Shown here one piece after another: positions 1 to 12,225 of a stretch of 64,000 nt of DNA. The stretch covers positions 252,576,124 through 252,640,123 of the forward strand of contig NC_061514.1 of the NCBI RefSeq assembly GCF_022539505.1, in the 5' to 3' direction. The number at the start of each line of letters is the position of its first letter. Within the stretch, counting starts at the first letter, position 1. Under the pieces are notes generated by a model that saw only the letters and a list, made by a program, of their open reading frames with translations, was not told the origin of the DNA and did no database searches. The translations under genes and the position numbers were made by a program. Source of the DNA: Lolium rigidum (Eukaryota > Streptophyta > Magnoliopsida > Poales > Poaceae).

Positions 1-1455
1 GTCATTTGAGTATCTTTATCAAATTACTTGCAATGTACTATGATTATCACTATTGCATAAAAACCAAAACCACTATTTTCATAACTATGAATATGACTAT
101 GTGGTTGGCAATGGAACCATGGATTGTGTTGATATGGTGGAGGTTCCATTGCAAGGGTTTATATCCATCTAGGATTAAACAACAAATGTCGTCCGAGCTG
201 ATTCTTGTGCCGTAATAACCGTGTTAACCATGAGATCCGGAGTGGGACGGAGTAGTCAAAAGTGTTTCCACCTCTCGTTCATCAACGGATGCGCTTTACC
301 GTAGACACTTGTATCTGTCGGGGCAAGCGGTAGGCCGGGAAGCCTTAAGTCCCCACGGCATAGTCCGTAGACACTTGTCGCTCGAAGAACAACCGGTAGG
401 CTGGGGAAGCCTTAAGTCCCCACGGTATTGCGGTCTATGATGGGTTGCAGCTACCGGCGAAGGAGTTTGGTTCGATCCCAGACTGTCGTCGTGGTCGGGG
501 TCCACCCTTAAATATATGGGAATAATGGGACCGGCGAGGACCCAGGGTCGGGGCATGCAACAAACGGTGGGTGTTCGAGGTAGCGGAGGAACATGATTGG
601 CTAGACCTTATACCGGGCCTCACACCGAAGGAAGTGTGGACGGGAAAGCTGCCCGGTTGGCACCAAGGTTAAGATCTCTTATGGGTAAAGCAACACACCT
701 CTGCAGAGTGTAAAGAACGTGACCTGTCACTCCTCGTTCGGGATATGGAGCTACGAACGCGGCCGGAAAGGAGCTCCATGAAGTTCTAGTAAACCGGTGA
801 AGGCTGACGGACATAGCTCTTTAAAATAAAAGCAATCTCTTGAACAAATGTTTATCAAAACTTGCATTGGTATTAGGCTTTCTGGTCTAATATCGTAGCT
901 AGTGCATTAAACACCTCTTTCCTATAATGAACTTGTTGAGTACGCTCGTACTCATCCCACTCTTAAATCCCTTGCTTAGATTGTCTGAATCGTCTGGAGG
1001 AGGACTACGACACCCCTGAAGGAGCCGAGATCATCGGCTATGAAGAACCAGACCTCTCAGGAGGTATTGAAGGCGTAGACTATCTCATAGTCTACGGAAC
1101 CGGGGAGGCTTCCGGTGGAGATCAAGCCTAGAAGCACCAAGTAGTAGTTGTAGCCGAGCAGTGGGAACGCTTAGTATTTAGCTGCTCGAGAGAATAAATG
1201 TATAACTTAATGAGACTTCTATATTGTAAGCTAAGTTGGGTTCGCCTCGAACCCAGGAGTATCCCTCTTAGGACCCAAGAGGAGCTCCAAGACAATATAT
1301 GTTTGATGCTTGTAATAATAAGTGAATGAGTTATGGACCCGGCTATGTTCTGTTGTACTACTCTGAGGGATGTAATATTTGCGGAATGGTACTTCGTGAA
1401 TGTTATATCAACGACTGGCATACTACAACATGCAGTGGTATGCAGGGTCACCACA
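1..1455 (+). mobile_element. LTR-retrotransposon LTR fragment (TGTGG/CCACA class), 5' truncated by window
   Basis: There is no long coding frame. The right end GGTCACCACA at 1446-1455 looks like an LTR terminus. Two motifs recur in the LTR at 53565-55019 when that is read on its minus strand: a CTCTG(C/T)AGAGTGTAAA block (here about 700-717) and a GAGTAC....GTACTC stem (here about 936-951). Around 1001-1130 there is a cryptic acidic reading frame (EEDYDTPEGAEII...) ending in a stop. The other LTR has a comparable acidic stretch near the same place. I infer a Ty3/gypsy-type LTR in plus orientation. The family is not identified and the left end lies outside the window. Confidence 0.55.
301..425 (+). 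repeat. Two-copy ~58-bp direct repeat inside the LTR
   Basis: Positions 301-358 and 367-425 share GTAGACACTTGT at the start and AAGCCTTAAGTCCCCACGG at the end, with a divergent middle. This is an internal duplication of the LTR. Confidence 0.75.
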
Positions 1456-1814
1456 CCGGACCACAAAGTCTTCTCCTCTCCCTCATACTCTGGCTGGTCG
1501 ACCTCAAATGATTATTGCAAAAGGAATTTTGAGGATCAGGAGGGCGCAGCGGCTATGAAGCCATAAGATGATTCACCTCAGCTTTAATGGTGGGAGGAGG
1601 CTGAGCGGCATGCCGAGAAGAAGGGGGACAAGATGCTCGAGAAGCATGCGGTGTTGTCAAAGTCCTTCGCGAAGAAAAACGAGGAATCCAGAGAGTGCAT
1701 GGCGTTGGCCGACAATATTGTTGCTAGCCACAAGGAGGAGAAATAGAAATAGATGTGCTTTTGTTGTCCTTTATTTTTAAATTTATATCTATAGAGAAAC
1801 AAGATTGTTTTATA
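1456..1814 (+). other. Unclassified segment with a short charged coding remnant
   Basis: This lies between the LTR end at 1455 and the start of the minus-strand gypsy remnant. Frame +1590 to 1746 reads a charged helix-like peptide (EEAERHAEKKGDKMLEKHAV... ending ...VASHKEEK, stop). It resembles the C-terminal Lys/Glu-rich tail of Myb/NAM-associated plant proteins carried by Harbinger-type transposons. That likeness is from memory and weak. No start codon, intron or other domain is visible, so I treat it as a fragment of a transposon or captured gene. Confidence 0.3.
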
Positions 1815-3799
1815 TCACCCTTGGTCATCTCTACGTAAATAGTTAGGGACGTTCTTCATCGCACAAGTTTCGTCTACACATCGCAAATAATTTGTCACGT
1901 CGATGCGCTCGCAGTCGTCCAAATTGATGCCTGAGAGTGGCTCTTGGCCTGATGTCTCCCAAACGTTCATGCCAGCCGTCGAAATCTCGGCTGAATCATC
2001 TGCGTGGACGACTTCTACTTCATCTCCATCCCACCGTATTAGGCATTGGTGCATCGTGGATGGAATGCAACAGATTGGCGTGGATCCAATCTCTCCCTAG
2101 TAGGACGAGCATAGGAGCTTTTCTCTGTCGACAATAAAGAACGTTGTAGGGACAGTTTTCCTTCCTACGGTCGGATCCACATTCAGAACACCTTGTGCGT
2201 CAGATGCTTGGCCGTTGAAATCGCTCAGTGTTACATTGGTCTTAATCAGATCCGAGCTGGAGCGTCCCAACCGACATAGCATGGAGTATGGCATGATGTT
2301 AACTGCCGCTCCGGTGTCCACCAACATCTTGTTGACAGGCTGCCCATTGATGTAACCTCGCAAGTACAGGGCCTTCAGATGCTCCGTAACTTCTTTCTCG
2401 TGGCTTCTCAAAGATGACCGGCCGTGGGCCGCAGTCCAGTTGTGCCACAGGTGCTTCGTATAATCCTGGAGCGCTAAACTCCGCTGGAAGGATGAAGACC
2501 ATGTTTGTTCCAGCCGATGTCTCATCATCGGCTTTCCTCTGTCTGGGGCGCCACTCTTGTCTTTGTGGCCGACCTTCTTCGTCCAGGGTTCGCTGAATTT
2601 TGGCGGCCAGATCAGGCCGTGCCTTCCTCAACGTGTGCACGTATAACCTTTCGGCTTCTTCTAACCCACGTAGACGCTGAACCCTTCGCTTCTGGGAACG
2701 GCTGAGCCCATCAGGGCACCACCTTGGCCGATGATACTTGTCTTCTTCATCATCGTCCTCTAGTTCCTCGAGATCTTCCACCCGAGCAGACTCAGCATGC
2801 TTGTTCCGAGGCAGGAGGGGCCCTAGACGCTTGAACACAGATACGTTGGCTGCATCCTTCTTCTTCTGTTTGCATTCTGGGCAGTTGCCGATTGTAGGCA
2901 ATCGGCTCATTCCTGAATCCCAGCGATGTACCGAAGAAGGGGCAGTCCCAGTGCCTATCCGCGTCGTCTTGCTCCCTCGACTTTTCCTTGGCGTGGCGCT
3001 CGTATCGCTCCTCGTCGTGATCACGCCGACGACGTCTCCTGTTGTCCCTAGCCAGACGATCTTCTTCATCATCGTCGTTGTATCGCCGGCGTTGGTCATA
3101 CTGACTCACATACTTTTTGAGGAGGTGATCAGAGAGAGGTCGCTGATATCTTATGTTTTTCACTTCTCCCTCTGTGACGCAGCGCTTGCCGTCGTGGCGG
3201 AGCCGATCGCGCGGAGCGGCTTCCTCTGTGTCTTTGCTATGAGAGCAGCTGGCCTCATCTCCGTCCTTACCAGAGTGGTGCCCAAGTCCTACCATGTTGA
3301 TGTTGAACAAGTGTCCTGGCTGGCACCTCCCAGGGTACATATCTTCCGCCATGTCGACGGCGTATGCCGGTGAACTCGGCACCTCCAGTGCTGCCAATGC
3401 GCATGGCAACGGTGGACGGGGCTGGAGCGGCACCTCTCCTTGATAGGTCCCGAGAGCTGGTCCTGACAGAGGGTACTGATAGCTCATGATTTCCTGGATC
3501 ACGCGCAGAGCGACACGCTCCAAAGTGTTCACCAGGCTCTCAGAGTGGCGGTGCAGCGAACGAGCCACCATGAAGTTGACCTCCTGACGCAGCGACCCGG
3601 TGCGTTCTTCTGAAGGGGCGGACATATCCACTCCATCGAGCGCGCCTTCAGGTGAGAACCCCTTCCACCTGACGCCATGGGAGCGGGTTCTGTGGAAAGA
3701 GCCGATGAGTTCGGCCTCGAGGACTGCCTTGATCTCGTCATGCTTCTTCTTGAGCTCATCAGTCAGATCCTCGTACTTGACCGGAGTGCTTTCCGCCAT
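1815..3799 (-). pseudogene. Ty3/gypsy gag-protease remnant (element G1)
   Basis: The start is the ATG at 3799 (MAESTPVKYEDLTDELKKK). An N-terminal gag helix region follows (SAPSEERTGSLRQEVNFMVARSLHRHSESLVN), then a very Arg/Asp-rich middle and a retropepsin segment with the catalytic motif MLVDTGAAVNIMPYSML. The C-terminal part (QWDGDEVEV-like, then DCERIDV) ends at 1815. The reading frame changes near 2800 and again near 2480, and a stop splits the end near 2095, so no single protein can be made. No reverse transcriptase or integrase follows; the element is cut at about 1815. The D-T-G-A triad and gag layout are typical of Triticeae gypsy elements. The exact family is unassigned. Confidence 0.85.
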
Positions 3800-5026
3800 C
3801 TCGGATGTAGATGGCGATGCGGTGGATGTCGAAGATTGTCCCACCGGGCGTGCCGAATGTGTTGCGGTCGAAACCCACCGGCGGGCAGCGACCGGCAACA
3901 CGGTAGAGCCGGGAACAACTAGGGCTGCGGCTGGCCCCGTCCCTCGGAGCGACGGCCCGCAAAGCCTTCCGGTCACACGTCCGATGCTCGTCGCAAGGGC
4001 GTGCCACCTGACCTATACCTGGTCAGGAAGGTGTTGGATGATGCCTCGCTTAGTTTCCTGCATGGCATACACGTAAACGTTAAATACGAGCCTCGATCGG
4101 CTCTCATGTTGTCCTGTGAATCGGCTCAAAGAGCCGATCCACCCATGATTCGTACGAGGTGCACGAATATATGGTGGTCCTGCTTGATCAAGATAAAGCT
4201 AATGCGATCTACGACGATTTAGGGTTTTCACCGCATAATCGGATCATCCTACTCACGATTGGGCCTCGCGCTCGCGTACGGTGATCGTAAGCCGATCCTA
4301 GACAGGGCCTAAAAACCAACACGAGGTTGATCCCCGGAACATCCTGTCTAGGGCTAGCAAACTACACCCTACACGCCGCTGGATCCTCCAACCCTTTGTA
4401 AGGCCTAACTATTGCGGATATTAAACTAATCCTTGCAGAACAAGGAGCAACCGTAACGGATCGGATCTACTAAACAATGATCAAGCGGGGTGCCGCCCCT
4501 ACACCTAAGATAGGTGTAAGGGCGGCTAGATGTATAAGGGTTGCACTACGACAGCATATGATATGAAGAACAATGCTAACCCTAACACATCTAAGATAAC
4601 TACGTTGCTCGCCATCAAAAAGGCTTCAGCACGAGCAACGCATGAACAACGTAAATAAGCTTATGCTGCCTAGATCGCAAGATGCGATCTAGGCAGCATG
4701 GTGCTTACCAGGAGAAACCCTCGAGACGAAGGAGTTGGCGATGCGCCGAGATTTGTTTGTGTTGAACGTTGGTTGTTGTTTATTCCATAAACCCTAGATA
4801 CATATTTATAGTCCAAGGGACTTTCTAATTCAGGCGTGCACCTAACCGTGCACGGGTAAAATTCTAACTTCTAAATTAAGATACGATCTACTATAATACA
4901 GATATATGGGCAATTTAGCCAAACTTCTTCGTGTCAGGCCGCTTCAGAGATCCTCCACCCGTTTAACCTTCAAGCCCATCTCACCTACGGCCCATCTCCT
5001 GATTTAGCCAAAATCTGGTGATAACA
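3800..5026 (-). mobile_element. 5' LTR and leader of gypsy element G1
   Basis: On the minus strand the sequence begins TGTTATCACCAG at 5026, a TG-type LTR start. It carries a TATA-like TATAAATA (complement of about 4803-4810) and runs without coding potential into the gag start at 3799. The exact LTR/leader boundary cannot be fixed because the 3' LTR is missing. At 5026/5027 it abuts the internal tail of element E0, which suggests G1 inserted into E0 and was later truncated. Confidence 0.65.
4663..4699. repeat. Perfect 17-bp inverted repeat (hairpin), 3-nt loop
   Basis: The left arm ATGCTGCCTAGATCGCA (4663-4679) and right arm TGCGATCTAGGCAGCAT (4683-4699) are exact reverse complements around the loop AGA. 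It lies inside the G1 LTR/leader, downstream of the TATA-like site, so it would be transcribed. Confidence 0.95.
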
Positions 5027-5100
5027 GCATGTCACTTCAGAAATTATCTTTTGTTATCGTTTTACCTGCTCGGGACGAGCAGAACTAAGCTTGGGGATGC
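5027..5100 (+). mobile_element. 3' internal tail of element E0
   Basis: This 74-bp stretch ends AAGCTTGGGGATGC directly before the LTR at 5101. The same sequence, inverted, follows the LTRs at 19734, 25327 and 33010, so it is the end of the internal domain of the recurring gypsy family. The rest of the E0 internal domain is missing. Confidence 0.8.
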
Positions 5101-6701
5101 TGATACGTCTCCAACGTATCTATAATTTCTTATGATCCATGCCATATTATTGATGATACCTACATGTTTTATGCACACTTTATGTCATATTCGTGCATTT
5201 TCTGGAACTAACCTATTAACAAGATGCCGAAGAGCCAGTTGCTGTTTTCTGCTGCTTTTGGTTTCAGAAATCCTAGTAACGAAATATTCTCGGAATTGGA
5301 CGAAATCAAGACCCAGGGTCCTATTTTGCCACGAACCTACCAGAAGACCGAAAGGGATACGAAGTGGGGCGATGAGGCGCCGCCACCATAGGGCCACGCG
5401 GCCAGAGGGGGGCCCGCGCCGCCCTATGGTGTGGGCCCCTCGTCAGCCCTCCGACTCTGCCCTTCCGCCTACTTAAAGCCTCCGTCGCGAAACCCCTGAT
5501 GCGAAAAACCACGATACGGAAAACCTTCCGGAGACGCCGCCGCCGCCAATCCCATCTCGGGGGATTCGGAGATCTCCTCCGGCACCTCGCCGGAGAGGGG
5601 ATTCATCTCCCGGAGGACTCTACACCGCCATGGTCGCCTCCGGAGTGATGAGTGAGTAGTTCACCCCTGGACTATGGGTCCATAGCGGTAGCTAGATGGT
5701 TGTCTTCTCCTCATTGTGCTTCATTGTTGGATCTTGTGAGCTGCCGAACATGATCAAGATCATCTATCCGTAATACTCTATGTTGTGTTTGTCGGGATCC
5801 GATGGATAGAGAATACCATGTTATGTTAATTATCAAGTTATTACATATGTGTTGTTTATGATCTTGCATGCTCTCCGTTATTAGTAGAGGCTCGGCCAAG
5901 TTTTTGCTCTTAACTCCAAGAGGGAGTATTTATGCTCGATAGTGGGTTCATGCCCGCATTGACACACGGGACGAGTGACGGAAAGTTCTAAGGTTGTGTT
6001 GTGCTTGTTGCCATTAGGGATAAAACATTGGCGCTATGTCCGAGGATGTAGTTGTTGATTACATTACGCACCATACTTAATGCAATTGTCTCGTTGTTTA
6101 GCAACTTAATACCGGAGGGGGTTCGGACGATAACTCCGAAGGTGGACTTTTTAGGCATAGATGCGGTTGGATGGCGGTCTATGTACTTTGTCGTAATGCC
6201 CAATTAAATCTCACTGTACTTATCATGACATGTATGTGCATTGTTATGCCCTCTCTATTTGTCAATTGCCCGACTGTAATTTGTTCACCCAACATGCTTT
6301 TATCTTATGGGAGAGACACCTCTAGTGAACTGTGGACCCCGGTCCATATTTTAATACTGAAATACAAATCTGCTGCAATACTTGTTTTACTGTTTTCTCT
6401 GCAAACAATCATCTTCCACACAATACGGTTAATCCTTTGTTACAGCAAGCCGGTGAGATTGACAACCTCACTCGTTTCGTTGGGGCAAAGTACTTTGGTT
6501 CTGTTGTGCAGGTTCCACGTTGGCGCCGGAATCTCTGGTGTTGCGCCGCACTACATCCCGCCGCCATCAACCTTCAACGTGCTTCTTGGCTCCTCCTGGT
6601 TCGATAAACATTGGTTTCTTTCTGAGGGAAAACTTGCTGCTGTGCGCATCATACCTTCCTCTTGGGGTTCCCAACGAACGTGTGAAATACACGCCATTAC
6701 A
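5101..6701 (+). mobile_element. 3' LTR of element E0 (recurring gypsy family)
   Basis: The LTR starts TGATACGTCTCC and ends CGCCATTACA. It is 1601 bp, close to the 1599-bp LTRs of E3, and is clearly homologous along its whole length to those at 18447, 23728, 30308 and 56880. The sequence resembles the Fatima/Sabrina/WHAM group of Triticeae gypsy elements; the name is uncertain. It contains short open frames that are not genes. Confidence 0.85.
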
Positions 6702-7591
6702 TTTCAGCTACCACAAAGCTTCCGCAACATCGACAGCGACGACGGCACCTCGATGATCCAAGCGGTTCATTTGCCACCTTCCACCACCATAGCAAGTTCA
6801 AGATCGTCGGCCACCATCATCAAGTGGTATAACTTTCCCTTTCCTTGTAACCCTAGCCTCCTTTGCGTACCTTTCCCATCGAGAGTGGCTTTCTAGTGTT
6901 GCGAAGCATTGCGCAAGCGTCCCGACCGTGAAGGTGTGCGTGTGTTGAGCAAAGCTACGAAGCAAGCTCGTTGTGAAAAGATAAGCAAAAGAAGTGTGAC
7001 ATACTTACATAGATAGTAGTATCCTTACATAGTGAGAAAAAGAAATAAAAATACAAAAATAAAAAGAGTGTGAGTGACACCTATACACAAAAGAGTCCAA
7101 AGCTTATAAGCAAAAGAGAGAAAAGAGAAGAGAGGCGTCTTGCGCAAATCTTGTTGCTTCTCAATTTTGCAACCAAGCCACGGTCTCTCTTGCGTTAGCG
7201 TGACACCGAACAAGTAGTCTTCGTTAGGACCAATTTTGTTCGTGCTCATTTTCCTTGGTCGCGCTAACCCTATTTTGTCCCACGCGTGTGTTCCACCTTG
7301 TGTATGCCTTTTGTGATCACCGCTTTTGACTTGTGACTTTTGGATCTTACCCACTTTTGACAATAGACTTTTCGTTTGGTTCTTCCATTTGGCTTTCCAC
7401 ATCCATACCTACCACCATATGGAGTTTTTGTTTTGTGTGTGTGCATACATATCGGTTGTCCTCCGACTTGAAACACCTTTTCGATTTTGGTCTGCAAGTT
7501 TTGACACTTTTGGTAGTTTTTCCTAACCACCCACCACATAGTTCTTGTTTTAGTTGTAACCATGTCTAGTGGAGAAGGGAACTAACTACCG
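6702..7591 (+). mobile_element. Leader of gypsy derivative G2
   Basis: This is non-coding sequence between the E0 LTR and the G2 gag start. A TGGTAT at about 6824-6829 recalls the initiator-Met tRNA primer site TGGTATCAGAGC, but the match stops after six bases. Any G2 5' LTR upstream of it would be only a remnant. From 6980 to 7560 the sequence is A-rich, then T-rich, with no coding frame. Confidence 0.5.
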
Positions 7592-10396
7592 ATGACGCAT
7601 CACCAACATTGGATAGCTACTCAAGCCGTCCACTACAAGCTCAATGAACTAGAAGCAATGATGGAAGATACCACCCTACGCTATGAAGAAATAGCTCAAG
7701 TGCAAAGGAGAGACCTCAATAACCAAGTTCAAGACCTCCATGAGAATATTGATGCTCAAGGCCAAGAGTTGAAAGCAACACTCGCCATACATGGTCAAGA
7801 AACAAGAGAGATGAAGACGGCGTTGGAGAATATCCTTCATACACTCAACCGGCAAGACAATAGGAGACACCACTCAAGGTGTTCGCGCTCTCAAAGTTCA
7901 AGGTCACGAGCTCCTACACCGTCTCATCATGATTCCAATGAAGACCCACGCCACCATAATGTGGATGCTCAAGTGCTTCAACAACAAGCTCAAGAAGCGG
8001 AGCAAGCACGACTACGACTTGTCCAAGAACGTCAATGCCTTGAAGAAGAGCGACTTCAACAAGAGACTCTCCATGCTCAATTCCAACAAGAGCAAGAACG
8101 CCTATTACATGATCAAGAGCTAGTTCGTGCAAGGGAACAAGAGCGTATCCGCAATGAACAACAAGCACTTGAAGAACAAGAACGGCAACGCCAAGCACAA
8201 GAAACTCAAGCTAGAAGGCAACGCCTTCATGAAGAGGAACAAAGGCAAGCGCAACAAGAGCGCCAAATCATCAATGTTGTTCAACCTCAACGTGATGGGG
8301 CACCACGCCCTCAAGGTCAAGATAATCGCCGCCATCATGATGATCGACCTCATGGTAGAAGACCACCTCCTCAGAAGAGAAATTAGGAATCAAGTCATCA
8401 CCAAGCATCAAGTGAAGAAAGTGTGATGTCTCGACACCGCCGCAACAATGATGATCAAGATCAAGGTCATGGAAGACCACCTCCTTGTCAACAAAATAGA
8501 AAGAACAATCGAGATGCTCAAGGTCCACAACCTCAACCTCAACAACGTCAAGAACATGGTGAAGAAAGACCACCTCCTAGATGCAATGACCGTGATGAGG
8601 AAGAAATCTTTGGGAAGCTCAAGTTCACCATGCCCAAGTTCCAAGGAGAGGAAGACCCTGATGCATACTTGTCTTGGGTACTCAAGGTTGACAAGATCTT
8701 CCGCATCCACAACTTCTCCGAAGCAAAGAAGGTGTCCATGGCATCACTTGAGTTTGAGGGAGATGCAAATGTTTGGTGGGAAGAAGTAAACAAGAAGCGT
8801 GAAAAAGAAGACTTAGAGCCCATTGACACATGGGAAGAGATGCAAGAAGTCATTCACAAACGCTTTGTGCCCACCCACCACAAACATGACCTCTTCAACA
8901 AGCTCACTCAACTCAAGCAAAGCTTCAAGTCCATCGAGGAGTATTACAAGGAGATGCACATGGCCATGATGAGTGCGAATGTGGATGAGCGAGAAGAGCA
9001 AACTATGGCAAGATTCTTGAATGGATTGAACGTTACCGTCAAGAGGATAGTGGAATTCTTGCCTTACACCAACATGGTTGAGTTACTTCATCAAGCTACA
9101 AGGGCCGAGCGCCAAGTGCGAGAAGACATGGCAAGTGCAAAGTCCAAGTCCTTCTTCGCCGCAAGAAATGCAATCAATGACTCCGCAAGCACAAAGAATA
9201 CAAGTGATAGTTCCTCCAAGGACCCTCCCAAGCAAACAAAAAGTGCCATCAAGACAACAAGCTTCAAGCCGGAACAATCAACTATGTCCTCCAAAGCTTC
9301 CACGGGATCTAGTAACATCACTTGCTTCAAGTGTGGTGCACAAGGACATAAATCCTTTGAATGCAAGAACACAAGGGTTATGATAACTCAAGACGATGGC
9401 AATGTGGAATACTTAAGTGAAGATGCATATGAAGCCTTGGTGCAAGCCGCAACAACACTTGGAGATGAGGAGTTGGAAGATCAAGAGCAAATCCTATGTG
9501 TGCATGATGCAAGCACATCACTTGTGGTGACCAAAGTTTTGACAGCCCATGCACTCCCCAATGAAGACCAAAGGTGCAATATCTTCCAAACAAGAGCCGG
9601 AATCAATGGCAAGTCAATAAAGGTTATCATCGATGGAGGGAGTTGCCACAACCTTGCAAGCACCGAACTATGTTCCAAGCTCAACCTTCCGCTCCGGAAA
9701 CACCCCCATCCTTACCAAGTGCAATGGCCAAGTGACAACGGAAATGTGAAGATACAACACACCGTCACAACCTCCTTCAAGATCGGTGCCTATGAAGACA
9801 CCGTTGAGTGTGATGTAGTGCCTATGACGGTGTGCCACATACTACTTGGTCGCCCGTGGCAATATGACAAGAAAGCAAACCATGATGGTTACACAAATGC
9901 CTATAGATTCAAGGTCGACGACAAATCCTTCATCCTACGCCTAATGACTCCTAGCCAAATAATTGCCGACAATGCAAAGGCTTTAGCGAGGGCTAAGGAA
10001 GCTACTATCACTAGTGAGATGAGAGGTGAGAGAGTGATCCACCAAAAAGAGAGTGAGCGCCACAAACCATATGTGAGTGATATGAAGAGTGTCCTCATAG
10101 CCACCAAGAGTGAGATGAGAGAAGTGCACCACAACCCATCCACCAAATTGCACTATGTGCTCATTTGCAAGGGGCCACCCTCGGAGACTAACAACTTAAC
10201 AACACTTCTTTCATCTTGGTTGTCTCTTTTGAAGGAGTCTCAAGATGTCTTCCTCAACAAGCTCCCTCTAGGGACTACCACCGCTTCAAGGCATAGAGCA
10301 CCACATCGACTTCATGCAAGGCGCCACACTACCAAAAGGTACCACTCACCACACCAAAACCGACGAACAAGAGGAAATGCAACGTCCAACTCATGA
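7592..10396 (+). pseudogene. Ty3/gypsy gag-protease of G2, one in-frame TAG
   Basis: One reading frame runs from ATG 7592 to 10396 and is interrupted once, by TAG at 8384-8386. Residues upstream form a long Gln/Glu/Arg coiled-coil-like gag arm. Downstream comes the retrotransposon gag domain (FTMPKFQGEEDPDAYLSWV, then DANVWWEEV and TWEEMQEVIHKRFVP), a CCHC zinc knuckle (CFKCGAQGHKSFEC, about 9331-9372), and a retropepsin-like domain with VIIDGGSCHNLAS and the flap/C-terminal HILLGRPWQYD. The catalytic triad reads D-G-G rather than D-T/S-G. The frame enters the reverse-transcriptase N-terminus (DVFLNKLPLG) and is lost after a frameshift near 10300. Gag and protease look conserved; the TAG and lost pol make it defective. 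Confidence 0.88.
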
Positions 10397-12024
10397 TTGT
10401 CAAGCACACGGGTACGTTCATGAAATCCTTAGCCCACGTGTGGTTCCAACAATTCTTGTCATGCCTTTGGGTTGTTCCTTTGTTTCGTCACTTGTTTTGC
10501 ATCTTATGCAACAAATCTTGAACCATCTTGTCGGCAAGAGTGTTATTACAAGCCTTGATGATAACCTCATGTGTTCCAAAAATCTCAAGGATCATATTAT
10601 ATATGTGAGAGAAGCCTTATGCACCTTATGCACGTTTGCACACAAAAAAGTTGATTTCCTTTGGATTTGAGGTTTCCTCTAGTGGCATTGAAGTGAATTA
10701 TTTGACCTTTCGGGATATACATAAGAGGCGCACGCCAACCACAATTTCCCAAGATCGAAGTTTCCATGCCATTGCCATTTTCCATATTCGCTTCATGAAA
10801 AACATTAGCACCATTGTTTGCCTATTGAATGTTCCGTTTGTTTGGGACAACGCTACACAACACCCTTTTTGTGACTTGCAAATGAGACTTCACTATACAT
10901 CACTCCTTGTCCTACAAAAGGTTGACTACACCGACACAATTTTTGTTCCCATTTTTGCCAAGTTTTCCATGGAAAAAGAATTTGTTGATTTCTATTCGCA
11001 TGATGATTTCTTGTCCAATGCAAAGAAAATTGGCATGCCCAACTCTTCCATGCGAAAGTTGCTTTTACCCAAGTTCTTGTTTGCAAGCCACAACCCACCT
11101 CCAATTATTCATGAGAGCACCAACATGGACTCCGACAAGCACGCCATCACCATGAAGAAACTACATGAAGACACAAGAGCCATCATACAAGAACATGTAC
11201 TTCGTCAAGCTACCCGCCTCAACGCCAAGAAGAAGGGACGAGACAAGACACTTACCATGCTCTCCACACACCACCATGACAACAAGATGATGAGAGACAT
11301 CGAGCTTCAATGCATACAACGCCCCATTTGTTTTCAAGCTAAGTCCATTTCCAACCCCTATACCCATGCTCCAACTTTTGATTTGGTAGCTAGAGCCCAT
11401 CCTTTAGATCAATGCAAGCCATGCTTTCGAATGGTTAATGCTTCACACATGCATCCATTGTTGCTTAGGGAGAACATTCGACTACATGGACTACCAACAA
11501 CCATTGGCACGGACCAAGACATGTGCTTCGTGAACTTCAATGGTACGACCCTCAAGACCAAGTACATCATCAACATCAAGGATAGGATGCCACGTCTAGG
11601 AGATGAAGACACTTTAGAGTCGAGGATGACTCTTTTCCAAGGGGGGGATGATACGGGGTGGCTTTTGGACACCTCCTCCTCAAGACCGACAAGCCCTCCT
11701 CGTGGTCCAATGACACGACCTCGGGCCAAAGCCATACACCAAGAGGTGAATTCGCCCATTTCCACGTATGCATTTGATACCTCATTGGATGGCATGCTAC
11801 TTCATGCAAATACCTTGTGTTCAATCAGGTACATCGGTCAAGACGCAAGCCATGGAGACCAAGCCATTGGAGAGGGAGCTAAAAATGAAGAAGATGGAGC
11901 TACAACGCCCCAGCCGGAACTTCCGCCCCCAGGACCGGAACTTCCGCCCAGATTCCCTGTGAAGAGAATCCAGCCAGAACTTTCGCCCCGAGAGACCGGA
12001 ACTTCCGCCCAAGTTCCGCCCTAG
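10297..12024 (+). pseudogene. Collapsed pol remnant of G2 (RT, RNase H, integrase largely deleted)
   Basis: In a shifted frame the RT N-terminus is recognisable (HGYVHEILSPRVVPTILV). It jumps directly to the late palm (LHLMQQILNHLVGK, then SLDDNLMCSKNLKDHI). The segment expected to hold RT motif A and the fingers is therefore missing. In the frame of 10636-12024 the RT/RNase H connection is seen (VSSSGIEV, PTTISQDRSFH), but the RNase H core and the integrase DDE core are absent. Only the C-terminal tail is readable (GDEDTLESRMTLFQ, GPMTRPRAKAIHQEVN, LLHANTLCSIRYIG). The result is a non-autonomous derivative whose deletions seem to have kept long open frames. Confidence 0.8.
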
Positions 12025-12225
12025 TTCCGAAATTGCGCCAAAACGCCCCGGGATGTTACTGCAAGGAAATCGGTCGTTTTCGGAACTAGACCGGAAGTTG
12101 GCCGGAAGTAAATCTGCCCTGACAGGAACTTCCGGCCCCAAGGACCGGAACTTCCACCCAGATGCCCTGTGAAGAGAATCTAGCCGGAACTTCCGCACCG
12201 AGCGACCGGAACTTCCGCCTGCACG
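11917..12225 (+). repeat. Clustered CCGGAACTTCCGCC repeats, duplicated block
   Basis: About eight variants of (CC)GGAACTTCCGCC occur here. A block containing CCCTGTGAAGAGAATC flanked by these motifs appears twice, around 11917-12013 and 12124-12222. GGAACTTCC is itself palindromic. The array overlaps the end of the pol frame and what is probably the start of the 3' LTR. Confidence 0.8.

Noticed and set aside
2738..3373. A 211-codon plus-strand frame starting with poly-Ser
   Set aside because: Antisense of the Asp/Glu/Arg-rich gypsy gag of G1. The minus strand carries the recognisable domains.
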